Part shown: piece after piece, positions 24,182 through 36,836 of the stretch | How the letters are laid out: every line of letters starts with the position of its first letter | Numbering within the stretch: position 1 is the stretch's first letter | DNA from: Glandiceps talaboti | Taxonomy: Eukaryota; Hemichordata; Enteropneusta; Spengelidae | DNA length: 64,000 nt | Reading direction: 5' to 3' | Assembly: GCF_964340395.1 (NCBI RefSeq) | Contig: NC_135562.1 | Location: forward strand, 9,509,634 to 9,573,633 | The notes under the pieces: model-generated | What the model was told of the DNA's origin: nothing | The model's input: the letters and a program-made list of their open reading frames with translations, nothing else | Databases searched by the model: none | Program-made: the position numbers and the translations under genes

Positions 24182-26639
24182 TTACACCCTGCGCAACTTC
24201 ATGACAGCGTACTGGTGTTCTCTATAATTATCGGAATAGCTCCAAAATATCTCCTGTGTGTATTTTCCTGTTAGCAGACAACGCATACATGCATCATACC
24301 ACCACCCTCCATCCCCTTCATAATACGAGGCACAGTTAGTATCGAAGTTATCATTGTCGTTATCGGTAGTCGTAAATAGCATGTTGCGATGATAGTCCAA
24401 ACCGTCATCAGCGCCACCCTCTCCCGGTAGAAATGTTCCAAGTCTCAGCATGTAATTGTTTTCTTCACTGTCAATGCGAAGGAAAGAGTATCTGGCATAC
24501 GCAGCGTTTGAATCCACATCTGTCAAGTCCACATGCAGTTCATAGGTTCGTGTGCCACTCGTTAGTAAGTGAAGAGCTTCGTTACCAAACCAATACTCGC
24601 CAGTTACGACCCCAAACCCAACTTTATACTCGTCCCAAAGTCTACCAAAGTCCACTGATCCATCCTGTCGACGCAGTATCACTAACCATCCGTCATTTTT
24701 ATCATCAAATTCACACCAAACCATAGTCGAGCAGTTGACACCTTCCAACCATATTTCATACACTCCATCGTCCGAATATCCTGCATTTGCATAGTCTTGA
24801 CAATCTAAATGAATAAGAAGGACTTATCAAAATGTACTTTGTTCTCAGGGACGATAGTCGATACATTAATTTGGTGAATTAGAGACGTTTTAAATGCATT
24901 ACACCGTCTTTAGACATGTGGTCTAATACTCTTTCAAAAAACAACAGTCCGACATTTTGAAATCTAAAATACACCACATCACATGCATGTAGATGAATAC
25001 TTTGTGATAGCGTTGACAACATAAATCTAGTGTATTTACCTTGATATTGCCCGACTGAGAACTTTGGTATCAATGTATCTAGATTGTTTTCCACGCTGTT
25101 TTCATTGGGACTGACAGGGTATTTCGCTGAGAAATCATTGCCTTTACCAAAGGGTGACGATTCTGGTCTGATTTTCATCACAGCTGTGTTATAAGACAAA
25201 AATCTACCTCTCCAAGTTTCCCAGAGAATTCCATATGGATAGAACGCATTATAGTAGTGTCCATAATGCTCAGAGAAGTAGTATCCATTAAGGTTAGCTG
25301 TTGGACAGGTTGTAGTGGACCACCAACCACCACATAATAAGTTGTCTTCATGGACATCATATGTAGAAAAGTCTACTCCGTTGTGTTGAGTAAGAGAGTC
25401 GCCAGCTAGTCCTCCAATAAAGCTATTTATTTCAAGGGCAAATCGGTCAAATGCTTGCCCTATCTTGAAACCAGAGTACCTTGCAAATTGAAAGTTTCCA
25501 AACCAGTCTGACAGGTCGATTTTCAACTCGTATGTATTAGGTGGCGGACGATTGAAATTTGTTAAGTAATATATGTTGTCGTTTCCAAGCCAATGTTCAC
25601 CAATGACGTCACCAAAACCATCCTTGTACGCATCCCAATCCCGGTGAAAGTCTACTGAGCCATCTAATCGTCGTTGTATGACAGTCCAACCATAACCAAG
25701 AATATTGTCCATGTCACACGTGGCTTCAAATGGAGCAGGGGCAAACTGAGGCCAAAGTGTATAGACTCCATTCATTGTCAAGCCATCGTCGTAAACAGCT
25801 TGGCAATCTGAAAGGAAAAAAATACAATTTATTTGTTAAACAATACAGTACTGTATAACCAGAAAATCGGTTGGCTTGCTGACCGTGCACACATTACATT
25901 GATCACAAAATAAATACGTATCTGAACAGTTCAGGGTATCGTAACGCAACGCTCTGACTTCATTTCCATAGTGTTTGTTATGATAATGCAATTGTCATTT
26001 GAAGGAATGTTTCAAAAACCAAGCATGAAATGATATTCATCAAAACTCTCTGTTCAAAAATCTACTTGAGAAATACAATATTAAGAGCGTGTTTTGCATA
26101 TAAATAGGATTTAGTCTAATGATTGATTAAGTTACCCTCATGTGGAATGGTCCGAGTTTACATATTTAGTATTTGATATAATGAAAATATTAATAAAAGG
26201 AATATTCCAACGAATTATGCATGCGCATGCAATAACACCTGAACGTCTACCTAAAGAAATACAACATGAAAAGGGTATTTTAATTGTCTGCGAGTGTTTA
26301 TTCTCTCCTTATATTCCTTTGATAATCTTTATTTCCCAACTATCACTTCAACAGCATTCTCACAAACCAGAGCACATAGTTCAGCTATACCAACGAAATA
26401 ACTCTTGGCGGTGCATCTTGGACGGTGCCGTAAAAGAGGCTGTGGTTTACGACGATGTTGAACAGTTGGTACAACTTTCTTTGATGCCCATTTACGTTTA
26501 CATTCAAGATAACGAAAACAGTTCTAAATAAAAAAAATGATTAATATGTGATAGCCTTACCGGCATAACGTTCAATTTGAGCATTTGTGGTTAATATCAC
26601 TGCTGATATGAGTACTGCAACCGTAGACAGTCCGGCCAT
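24182..26639 (-). CDS. Double fibrinogen-domain secreted lectin-like protein, gene 5
   Basis: On the minus strand the exons are 26639-26561, 25807-25040 and 24804-24182, phase-1 junctions, giving 489 aa. The signal peptide is MAGLSTVAVLISAVILTTNA, then QIERYA. FReD1 opens DCQAVYDDGLTMNG and has GWTVIQRRLDGS, GEHWLGNDNIYYL, LLCGGWWSTTTCPTANLNGYY and SYNTAVMKIRPE. It keeps the Cys pair of the last disulfide but lacks DxDND. The linker is acidic and Asn-rich (about 35 aa). FReD2 has GEYWFGNEALHLLTSGT, DNDND, NCASYYEGDGGWWYDAC and YAVMKLRRV. This is the most diverged of the three minus-strand paralogues. A TATA box lies at 26718-26725 and AATAAA at 24118-24123. Function is inferred as for the others. 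Confidence 0.92.
26142..26531 (+). CDS. Unrecognised 129-codon ORF inside FReD gene 5 intron 1
   Basis: Open frame antisense to intron 1 of FReD gene 5. It is hydrophobic in the middle, with CECLFSPYIPLIIFISQLSL, and ends YVYIQDNENSSK. I know no family it matches. It may be a chance ORF or a mobile-element remnant; nothing around it suggests a promoter. Confidence 0.12.
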   Translation: MEWSEFTYLVFDIMKILIKGIFQRIMHAHAITPERLPKEIQHEKGILIVCECLFSPYIPLIIFISQLSLQQHSHKPEHIVQLYQRNNSWRCILDGAVKEAVVYDDVEQLVQLSLMPIYVYIQDNENSSK

Positions 26640-26717
26640 GCTTAGTGAGTGAAGGAATACAATATGTATGTATGTTATCTCTGTGTTTGCAGTTATTCAT
26701 ATCATGGCGGTGCCGGT

Positions 26718-26725
26718 CTTTTATA
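26718..26725 (-). promoter_or_regulatory. TATA box of FReD gene 5
   Basis: Minus-strand TATAAAAG about 80 bases before the ATG at 26639, at the expected place for a TATA-driven promoter. Confidence 0.55.
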
Positions 26726-26900
26726 TTGGATGTCTGTGATAAGCCTAGGAACATGTGGTGATATCACACGGGACACGTGATCACTGAAAGGTTCCCCCTA
26801 TTTTACCCCGGGGTATTACCATTTTACGAAAATAGCTCGATTTCATTATTTTGGCCATACATTGGCTGCTTGTGTTTTACATATTTGATGACCTGAATTG

Positions 26901-27039
26901 GATTTATATACATTGTAATACAATTGCTGTATGTGTCTGTCTTCTGCAGAGGGTGATTTATATACATTGTAATACAATTGCTGTATGTGTCTGTCTCCTG
27001 CAGAGGGTGATTTATATACATTGTAATACAATTGTTGTT
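26901..27039. repeat. 54-bp tandem repeat, about 2.6 copies
   Basis: The unit begins GATTTATATACATTGTAATA and ends CTGCAGAGGGT. Copies start at 26901, 26955 and 27009, nearly identical. Repeated peptides in overlapping ORFs come from it. Confidence 0.9.
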
Positions 27040-28572
27040 TGAACAGGAACAGGAACACTCTATTCTCAAAGCATAATACTGCACACTGCATAGTTGATTT
27101 TACATGTTATATTTTCAGTACTTTTAAGTGTATCTGGTAAATTGCTAACCAAAATCCATTGTTTCAAATGTATAAAGCTCTTTAGATAGGAACCCTATGA
27201 GAAGTGCGATTGTCTGTTCACGGACATACAAAATATTCATGATTTAGTAACCAAAAGTTCTAGGATATCTCTTAGATTGAGTGAACTATTAATATTGATT
27301 AATTCAGCTAATTATCAAGTACAATATTATAAATGGAGTTAATATACTTGTAAAATCCATGTCAATAACTGTCACACCTAATGATGTACTTGCATCATAT
27401 AATGAATTGTTCACATCATATAGTTGATTGTTTTTTAGATTTAACACAACTGTGGCTTTCCATACATGTACATGTTTGCACTCCTCAAGGCACTTGTTTG
27501 TCCTGTTCATAATTGTTCAGTGTAATCATGGCACTGACTCAAAACGCCATCCCCCAACCCCCATTCATTGACCACACTGCTAATTTTAACCAAAATATTT
27601 TTGAAAGGTTTTGAATAATGAAATGTGATAAATGTCATTGGTTTCAATAGAAATTAAAAAATATCATAAAAATGTTTTCTGTACTACAGCAGTTGTTTCT
27701 AAACTAGATTACTAATTCAATTCACTTACTATTGGCTATGTTGTCCAGTATATTGCTGGCAACATGATAGCCTTGAAAATAAATACATTCTAATACCAAG
27801 GAAATGTAATATGATCTGCTGACAAAATGTTACTCGCAGTATACAGTCACTCAATGTGGATATTAGATATTCCAGGGGAGATGTAAAATCTAACCCCCCC
27901 CCCCCCCAACTTTGCACCGTGTCATTACTATAGAAGTCCTGGCTACAGTAAGTAGCCCTTTACTAGATCATCATCAAACAAGTCTGTGTTTATAACTTTG
28001 TTTATCAGTCATTCACATAATATATATTCTCCGAGAATCCGATTAAATACTGTGTTCACCTTGGAATATATTTCTTTCTTGGTAGTTTATGGTGTAAAAC
28101 AATAGCAAGACAAAAGGGGGTTTCACATGTAGCCTGGTAACATGTATTAAACTCGGTGATAGTCACAGGTATCAGAGAAGAAGTGAAACACAAACACAGA
28201 AAAGTAATTTTTGATAAGACATGTAGTTCGTACTATAGCCATGCCAAGTAACAGTTCAATAGTTTGTACATGTATGATAAATCAACACATTAGGGGTGAG
28301 ATCAGTAGGTAAGAAAACTTATTCTTTTAGTAAGGCCTCAGAACCCCTTCCCCATTACCTTCTAACTAAATTGGTAAAATTGTTGTACACAGCACAATCA
28401 ATTTCAAATCAGTTTATAGTATTATGTGGTGCTATGAATACAAAGCCAGTATGTAGCGAGGAAAAATAGCTCTTTTATATGCACAATAAATGTATTTTAG
28501 TGCCATGCATAACAATTTTTTCCCATTTTTCAATCTGACATTTTTAGAATTGTTTGTATTGGGGGGGGGGGG
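27040..28572. other. Intergenic, no gene recognised
   Basis: AT-rich, with a C14 run at 27894-27907 and a G14 run at 28561-28574. A single unit of the GAATACAAAGCCAGTATGTA repeat occurs near 28437-28455, ahead of the TIR element. Confidence 0.45.
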
Positions 28573-29637
28573 GGTAGAGTTGACTTCTCAGACAGAGCTC
28601 AGAGGCCTCAGAGGCCTCAGACAGAGGTCAGAGGCCTCTGTCACAGAGGTCGCGCACAGAGCTCAGATACTACCTCAGACGATTTCGTCCAAATGATTCA
28701 TTTTACAGTCTGAACCGATCGCAATCTTGGTGGTCTTTCATTCTTAGTGAACATGTAGTCAGATATTAAACATATCTCTGTATGAAGTGCACATACAGAT
28801 ATGCTCTGCCGAAAATGGCGGACAATTCTAGGTTACGCTAATACTGAAACAAATAAACGAGAAACGACCTGTCTCTAAACACAGACACCAAGTGACTCTT
28901 ATATTTATAAAGTAGTTAAAGCACTGGCATCCCCGTAGCATGCGTAGGAACTAGGATGCTAGGTTGTATCCATGAAAATAGTCCGTAATTCGCCATCATC
29001 ACTGCGTACACACTCAACTATAGAGGGCGACCTAACCGGGGGGGGGGGGTTGTGTACTGTTTAATCTCATTTTCGGCAAAACTACGTTATTCAGGCATTC
29101 TCTAAGTTTGAAATTTAGATTTAAGCAGGAATTTCAACCATACTTTACTACTGTAGATAGCACTCCTTGCAACATTACTTACTTAGTTGTATTCAGTACT
29201 TCTCTCCTTTATCTTTTCTTACACAGTCCCTCTATAACTGTGCTGTATATGATGCAGACATAAGCTTGATGGATACCATAGTGCACTACTTTGCTCTGAG
29301 CAAATATTCTTCCGCTCTGAGGTAGGCTGAGGTCGCAGTCTCAGCTCTGATCGATAAAGTTACGATTACAGACTACAAAATCTTTTGTAGTAACCATGAT
29401 AAAGTCAAGTTTATCAGGAATGTTGTTCGTGTACATCTTCATACATGGACGTTTTACCTCGTACATGATGAAAAGGTCCTCAGGATAGCTTTAAACGTTA
29501 CGAAATGATTGATTTGGACAATATCTTTTTAAGTAACCTCTCAGGGTCTGATGTAGGGTCTGCCCTGCGCCCTCTGGGGCCTCTGATCTCTGTAGGCTCT
29601 GCGCCCTCTGAGCTTTGTCTGAGAAGTCAACTCTACC
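28573..29637. mobile_element. Non-autonomous DNA-transposon-like element with terminal inverted repeats
   Basis: The 21 bases at 28573-28593 (GGTAGAGTTGACTTCTCAGA plus C) are the exact reverse complement of 29617-29637. The similarity extends inward, imperfectly, to about 45 bases through AGCTCAGAGG repeats. The interior (about 1 kb) has no transposase and contains a dispersed repeat (28860-29270) shared with 44343-44742. No clear target-site duplication was found, because the left end abuts a G run. Confidence 0.6.
28860..29270 (+). repeat. Dispersed repeat, copy 1
   Basis: About 400 bases matching 44343-44742 in reverse orientation. Shared blocks include CTATAGAGGGCGACCTAAC, a G/C homopolymer, TCTCATTTTCGGCAAAACTA and AAGCTT. 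Identity looks about 90% by eye. Confidence 0.8.
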
Positions 29638-29639
29638 AG

Positions 29640-29855
29640 CCATTATGTAGTAGTATGTAGTGCTATTAATACAAAAGCCAGTATGTAGTAGTATGTAGTG
29701 CTATGAATATAAAGCCAGTATGTAGTGCTATGAATTAATACAAATATAAAGCCAGTATGTAGTAGTATGTAGTGTTATGAATACAAAGCCAGTATGTAGT
29801 AGTATGTAGTAATATGAATACAAAGCCAGTATGTAGTAATATGAATACAAAGGGT
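29640..29855. repeat. Tandem repeat of AGCCAGTATGTAGTAGTATG-type units
   Basis: Five or six variable units built from AAAGCCAGTATGTAGTAGTA and GTGCTATGAATA. Another copy of the 21-base terminal repeat lies just after it (29872-29892), in the same orientation as the right end of the element at 28573-29637. Confidence 0.75.
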
Positions 29856-29892
29856 AGCCTCTGCGCCCTCCGTCTGAGAAGTCAACTCTACC

Positions 29893-32300
29893 CTACTGTG
29901 AGTGTGTGCTGACAGTGTTGTGCCGGGTGATCATGACTGACCATATGACTGACGCCCTCAACGATGACCAAGGACTGAAATACAAAAAAAAATACAACGA
30001 GGTCAGACGTCCCTCGTGGTCTTGACTTTAACGACCACCTACGAGTTGGGGCTCATAGCCGTATCTTCTACATCTGGACGAAGATATTATCAGGATTGTA
30101 CCTACCTAACCATACTAACAGCAATTACTTTCAGGTAAGACTACTTTCGTTGTTATTAAGGAAAACACAAAACTGAAGTGATGTCCGCGTCCGAGCCGGC
30201 GTGAACTACTCCCATAGACGTGACAATGACAGGCGAAAGTTTGTTTGACTTGTAGGAGTTTTGAAGATGGGTTGGCTAGTTAAAATGTTTAGTTTCAAGT
30301 GCACTGTTTGAATTTGTGCTTGAGTATAAAACTCCTACTGGTTGTTGCAAAGTGTTTCACAGAAAAATTCTGTTATTTTGGTAGCGTGGTTGCGAGACCA
30401 CCGAATACTACCGGAATTTCGCGCTAAAAATTACAATTAGCGTTATAGCCCAATGAATTTTTACTAAATTTTGATAAACTCCCCACTTGTTTCGAACCAG
30501 AAGTCCCCGCCCAAACTAGTAGGTTTTGAAAAGAAATTCACGGACTTCATTGAGCAGTTGCCCATCTTTTAAATTTCCCGCCCATGTGGTGTGAACAAAA
30601 GGCCATGGCGATCTCTGCTACCTTTTGACAGTGCTCCGATCTGCTACCTACTCCAACTCGCCCAATTCACCCTTTCACCTGTTTAATTAAATTTGAAATT
30701 TTATTTATGGTATTTTCTGCAGTTACAGCAAAATTCATTGTAATTTTGACTGTGCTAAAGCAAATTCAGAAGCTTTCCTTTGAAGCTTTGTTCGATGTTC
30801 AGTACCAAAACATTCTTTGAATAAATTAGCACAGTGAATAAATTAAATACTCAGTTCCCAGTTGATGCAGCTTTCAATAGCATTTTTGCTCATTCGCTTG
30901 CCCAAAATTCATTATTATCCCCAAGTTTACCTATTACAATTATTTACCTGTGTTTACTTACATTTTGAAACCAAATACTGGTAAATTACTAAATAAAAAT
31001 ATTTTCCCTTCTCAAAAAATAATTAGTAAATTTATTCAATTCTAGAAAATAGTCTACCAGGTAGTCACATTTTACTTTGACTCGTTATTTTGTATTTTGG
31101 GGGAATTTGGCATCCTACTGCTGCCACATCGGATAGGGAGAGTGTGAAGGAAGGTTAGGGTAGGTACAATAATATCAGGCCATGTCAATCAAGTCACTGC
31201 TGACAACCATGTACTGAATTAATTGTCAGGTGTGGGAGAGAAGTCAAAGTGGGTCTCACAGGAGTAGAACAGGAATAGTTGGGTAAGATATATTGTAATG
31301 CTGTTGTTGAGATGTTGATCTCATTCTCGACAATATATTGGGAGTGTGTCCATCTAGTGTTTGGATGTTAAAGTTCTTACTGTTGTGTAAACTCAGTCAG
31401 TGAGATCCAAACTCTGGTATTGATTAATGCACTGCAGATTTAACACATTCTATACAGTGCTAGTAGTTGGGAAATATCCAATACCATTCAAAATGTCAAC
31501 ATGGTGGCAGCAGTGGGATTAAGTCCTTTAAACCATTGATTCTGTGACTAGTGTCAGCACATAAACCATGTCTTTGAAATATTTTAACAGGGCGAACGTC
31601 AAGAGTTGGGGGGGTCATATTTTACATAACAACCTGGGCCCGATTTCCCCCCCCCCCATTTGCTGATGGCGCCCTTAACCATGTATATCAGTGGGGTTTT
31701 AGGGTTGTCGTTGGCTGAGCGGTTAGCACGTACGCCTCTTACCTCTGCAGTCTGGGTTCAAACCTGCCAGGTGACGGCTGTGTTTGATTAAATTTACCAT
31801 GCTGTAAGTAAGAAGAGTGTCATTCAGTTTGAAATGTCTGACCCAAATCACTCCAAACTGCATATTATTCTTCATCAAGAAATAAAGGATTTAGGAATGC
31901 AAAAGCCCCAACAGTTGCATCAAGCAGTGATAATTGTATATGTCAATAATTTCTATATATATAAGAATTTGTCATTGATTACTTAATATTCCACTTTTAA
32001 TGTTAATCTTTTAATTTTTTGTCCTTTCAGGTAAAAGGACATGGATGTGCACTGGTCAATGAATGAAAATCAATCAAGAAATTTCAGTAACCTGTAAGCT
32101 GATGAAGATTTGAGACAACCAAGATAAGTTCAACTAATTGTTATATTTGGATTTCTCAACCATTAAAGCTTTGCTGTTGTCAGATTGCACATACACAAAA
32201 TTGATTTAAGCTCACTAGATGTTAGAATTATCTGATGATAATGTTTATCAACTGGAGTTATGCCTGTTCAGGTCAGATACTAGTAACTTTCAAGTTTAAA
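29893..32300. other. Intergenic; possible 5'UTR-like exon and a tRNA-derived SINE
   Basis: At about 29930-30135 a GC-richer block ends ACTTTCAG followed by GTAAGAC, which resembles a non-coding first exon with a splice donor, but I found no coding exon downstream. A SINE head lies at 31701-31770. The rest is AT-rich with no recognised gene. Confidence 0.3.
31701..31850 (+). mobile_element. tRNA-derived SINE
   Basis: An A box (TGGCTGAGCGGTTAGCACG, from 31712) and a B box (GGGTTCAAACC, 31754-31764) are spaced as in a class-II-like tRNA. There is no clean acceptor stem, so this is a SINE head, not a tRNA gene. The 3' limit is uncertain. Confidence 0.6.
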
Positions 32301-34230
32301 TATGGAAGCTGACAGATCCTAAGTTGTACAGTATTTTTCAAATTCTCTTACAATAATTTGCTATAAACGCACACAGTGGAACACAGGTAAATATGTCCAT
32401 ACAAATCTATGAAAACTAAAAACCAATAGACAGTGTTTAAATTTCATATTTGGATATTGTTGATATGTATATATTATTCAGGTCGGTTTGCATGTTGCAA
32501 CACCTGGATGGCTGCATGCAATAAAAGAATCAAAGAAATTTCCACAACATGTGGTAGATTCACCCATCCTCTGTGCTTTGCATTTTGACCGATAGCTTTT
32601 ACCTTTCCTTGCAAAATCGAATTCATTGAGAATAAATGAACATGCAATTGGCTAGAAAGGCACAGTGAAATGAATATGAATTTCACCAGTCATGTAGCAT
32701 ATTATTTTGAGTGTGTCAGATGAAAGTTAATGACGTGAACATAGAGACAGATATACATTGGATGTAGGGCATTATTGGGACAATACTTTGATAGTTGCCA
32801 TAGAAGACATATCGGAATAAGAAGACATATGACCAACTCTTTCACACTGAATCGTGCACAGCACTTGTAAAACCTTCCACAACTTCACTAGTATGGTCAA
32901 ACCCTCAGTTTTTATGGCACAGCCTGAATGACAACATATATTATTTAATGCATCAGATATTGATCACATTGGGTAAACCTTTTTTGATGCAAGTGTACAG
33001 GAGAACCAAACATCATAAAGTCCAATAAGAAATTGTAATACATTGTGATTTATTAATAGGTTCTGGCAGACCAATAGTTTTTATAAACACATCACCCTCT
33101 GGTTTGTATTGTTGGTTGGTTGGTTGATGAGTTGTTTATTTCGGTTATTAGATGGATTTGTCATCATTTGGTTGGTTGGTTTGTCGGTTATTTGGTTGGT
33201 GGTTGGTTGGTTGATATTTTTTTATCTTGATTGGTTTGTTGTCTGCGTTAGTTGGTTGTCTGTTGCTTAAGTTATTTATTATCTTGTTTATAGTTGTTTG
33301 GTAAGTTGGATGGCCCTTTGAGTTTGTTGGTTGGTTTGTTGGTTAGTCGGTTAGTTGGTTTGCTTGTCAAGTTCATTTATTTGTTGGTTGGTTTTGTGGG
33401 TCACAAATATTGTTGTACATCAATGATGCATTGAATTGGATTAGAGGGTGCTGTGACTATGTACACCATGGGTTGGTCAAAACTCACCGATAACTCACAA
33501 TGTACAATTGCATTTTCTTTTTTGGCCTCTGTGATGTGTGGTCTTTTTGTTTACTTCTACCATCTTCAATGAAAAAAAATGTTTATTCAAACTGATCGAA
33601 ATCTAATGCCTTTGATATCCAGATATGTTGTCAATCAGGCCAGGCCATACAAATTGAATGGGTAACGATACTGGTGAAGCTATAGAAGAGTTAAATGAGC
33701 TGATGTGCCCGATTCAGTGTGAAAGAGTTTGTCACATTGCCATCTCTTTCCAATATGTCGTCAATGCCAACTGTCACTGTATTGAAACAATAATGTCATA
33801 TTTCCTATATATATGTCTCAATGTTGATGGCATGAATTTTCATCTGACACACCCAAGATAGCAGGCTCCATGATCGGTGAAATTCATATTTATTTCATTG
33901 TATCTTTTAATGCCAATTTCATGTTTATTTTTTGTCAATGCAATTAGATTTTACATCGAAAAGTGAAAAGTATTGGTCACAATGCAAAGGATGGAGTATG
34001 GATATATCTGCAACATTTTGTAGCGATTTCCTTGTTTCATTTAGCAATGCAGTCATCCATGTGTTGCTCCATGTGAAGTGAAACAAGTATTTCATTAACT
34101 GTTTCCCATTGTCCAGCCACAGTTAATGATCAATCTCAAAGTATTAATCATAATTTGCATACTGCTCTGCAGACTATTGTCTGCAAGGTGAGTTGATTTC
34201 ACTCTCTGTCCAGCTTACATTTACAAGATC
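32300..34230. repeat. Long imperfect inverted repeat (foldback) with GGTT-rich loop
   Basis: The sequence at about 32480-33080 matches the reverse complement of about 33470-34080 in order along its whole length. Paired landmarks are AACACCTGGATGGCTGCAT with CACATGGATGACTGCAT, AATATGAATTTCACC (both arms), CTCTTTCACACTGAATCG (both arms), and TGACAACATAT (both arms). Identity is perhaps 65-75%. Weaker similarity continues outward. The loop (about 33105-33420) is a degenerate TTGG/GTTGG repeat. Confidence 0.7.
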
Positions 34231-36804
34231 TCTATTATGTTCATCAGTTATAAACTAACGTCCAAGACAGAATGATAATCTGGAGATAATCAATGTATTG
34301 ATTAGAATCAATTTATTGTTTTAGCATGACCATGACATGGCTTACCTGTAAGTCTCTCTCTTTCTACTCAGATAACTCAACAAAATTGGAATGTGCAATA
34401 GACACCTGCCAGGATTCAAATATGCTGCAAACTATATGAAAAGGTATTTAGAGCTGATCTTTCTTAGTTTCAAAACCCATGCTCATCTTTGTCTAGTTTT
34501 TCGGGTTCAACACACAATATTTCTATTAGAAACATCTGTTATGCTCTTTACCACAGTTGATTTTGATTATTGTCAGATAGTAAATAAAATAAAATAAAAT
34601 GAGCTGTCAATGACCAACCAGCCATCACAATAAAAATGCATACATGAGGTTGCCATTACCTTTTTGTCATGCATCCTCAATGGCACACAGCTGCCAAAAT
34701 TGGTGTCTACTGCCCTTCTGCTCATGAAATGACCTGAACACATTATTTTTGCATTCACTGATATATAGGTGTTAATGATTGCTGAATTGTAGGCATCAGC
34801 ATCCCACTGACCAGAGGCACCTCAATTGGGAACTACATGTATGCCCAATATTAGCTATAGTTGCTGCAGAAATACAATCATAGACTTGGATCCATCACCA
34901 AGAACACGTCACAGACCACACAAGAGTAAATATTTTACAGGAAGGAGTCAAGACTACAATGCACCATTATATCAAGAACACATGTCGCAATCCACCACAG
35001 TATTAATGTTGTACAGGAACAGGAAGAAGTCTACAGTTACTATCAGGGTTGGTCAGCTTGTCATGGTAAGAATTAATAGTCTAACATCTCCAAGTCATTT
35101 GGAACAACTATGCAGCATTTGCGCCAACAACGACATGTATTAAATGAGTTACCTATAGCATAGAGGTGGTCTTTATGAGAAACAGAAGTTGTAAAATGAA
35201 CAAGACTATTGCTCACATTATCAACTGTCATGTGAAGCATGTATTTATTATTTGTCAACAAATCCATAACCCATAACCCACGATTGTTTTGTCAAATATC
35301 AAATACAATATCAACAATAATTAGTAAACAATTCAGCCATTGAAAGGAATAGTTAAACTGTTTCCATTGACATGTAGAGTGTATTTGACAAAAAGAAGAA
35401 TAAAAACTTATTACAGCTCCTGGGTTTGAATATTTGAGACCTTTTTTAAAAGCCATACTAGCTAGAAGATTTGACAGGTTACCTGGTATATGATGCTATG
35501 GGAAACATGGGTGTTGAGGAATTATTGATTGTAAATTTTGAAGATTACTGTATCCTTAAACAAGAACAATCTGTCTCGAGATTATTTTTGGGGTTATTTA
35601 ACAAAGCCCTAATCCCCTGCTATGGCCACTGTCTTTTACATTGAATTGACCTGAAGACGAGGGACCTGCGTACACTCATAAAGTTGTGTAGTGCATACAT
35701 GTGTCTGTGTTTGTGAATAACTTAAAGCTTGAAATCACTGGACCTACTGCTAAAGTTGATGCATTTGTTTAGGTATTTCTAGGGTGTCAACTTTGGGGAA
35801 CTAGTTGAAGACAAAGTGACTGTGCCATAGATGTTGATAAGGTAACAGAACAACTTAAAGTTAATCCTAGACACAGCTTAGTTGGAATGTCTGGTACTAC
35901 TAGACCGATAATCCATTTGGTATAATAAAGATGAAAACCTGTTCAGTGAAGGATGAGTGCAAATTTAGTGGAAAAATGTGAAACTTGCCTCCTAAAATGG
36001 CTGAAGAGATTTGTGTATTTATTGGGGTGTCCAACGAGACTTAAAGTGCACATTAATGGCTATATTACAAAATGGGGACAAGGGAAACATAACCACCACA
36101 CACACTCATAGCAATATGTTAACTAATTGATGTTGGAGTCAAAAGAAGTGAGATTAATAGGGAACTTGCAAACCCGCCATGTTGAATGTTGCATCATGGG
36201 GAATGGGATAATAAATGCTAAATAGATTAGTATTGTAAACAGTACTGTTACATTGTTTGTCACCACAAATAATCAATTCATAGTCACCCTGACCTTTATG
36301 GAAGGTTTATTTATTGGTAGCTCCAGATTAGGTATTATGATAACCACACATAATCCCACAGGCCTTTGCATCTGAGCATGCTCAGTCTGGATTGCAAGTG
36401 CACTGTTTAGTATTATTCTAAGGTATGTAAACCCCAGCAACAATAATAATGATATAGCACATGCAACTTTAAACTGCTATTATATCAACTGACATATGAA
36501 ATTAATTTCAGGCCAGCAATTGTGATACAATGTTACAGTGTACTTAATTAGTGCCATATTGTTATGTTCTAAAACTAAAAAAATGTCTTCTCACTTGTTT
36601 GATTATGGAGAATACTTGCTGAGCATTTGCACATAAAATTTGAATTAGAATTACTAGTCATAATTATCAAGAATTTGAAATTCATTATTATCATACCATT
36701 ACAATTGAAGAATACCTAACCCATACAAATCTTCAGTGTATTTATCTGGTAGACTCTGTTGCTCAGTCTCTTTGCGTATGCTTTGGTCACACCTAGTCGA
36801 GGCA
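34231..36804. other. Intergenic, no gene recognised
   Basis: AT-rich. The ORFs at 34391-34597 and 34826-35143 (the second Arg/Ser-rich, 105 codons) have no motif I recognise and no splice or promoter context. Confidence 0.4.
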
Positions 36805-36836
36805 CCTAACCCTAACCCTAACCCTAACCCTAACCC
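36805..36836. repeat. Interstitial telomere-type repeat (CCTAAC)5
   Basis: Five perfect CCTAAC units, equivalent to TTAGGG on the minus strand, about 300 bases before the large minisatellite. Confidence 0.9.

Noticed and set aside
31701-31775. tRNA gene
   Set aside because: A and B boxes are present but no acceptor or anticodon stems pair; a SINE head explains it better.
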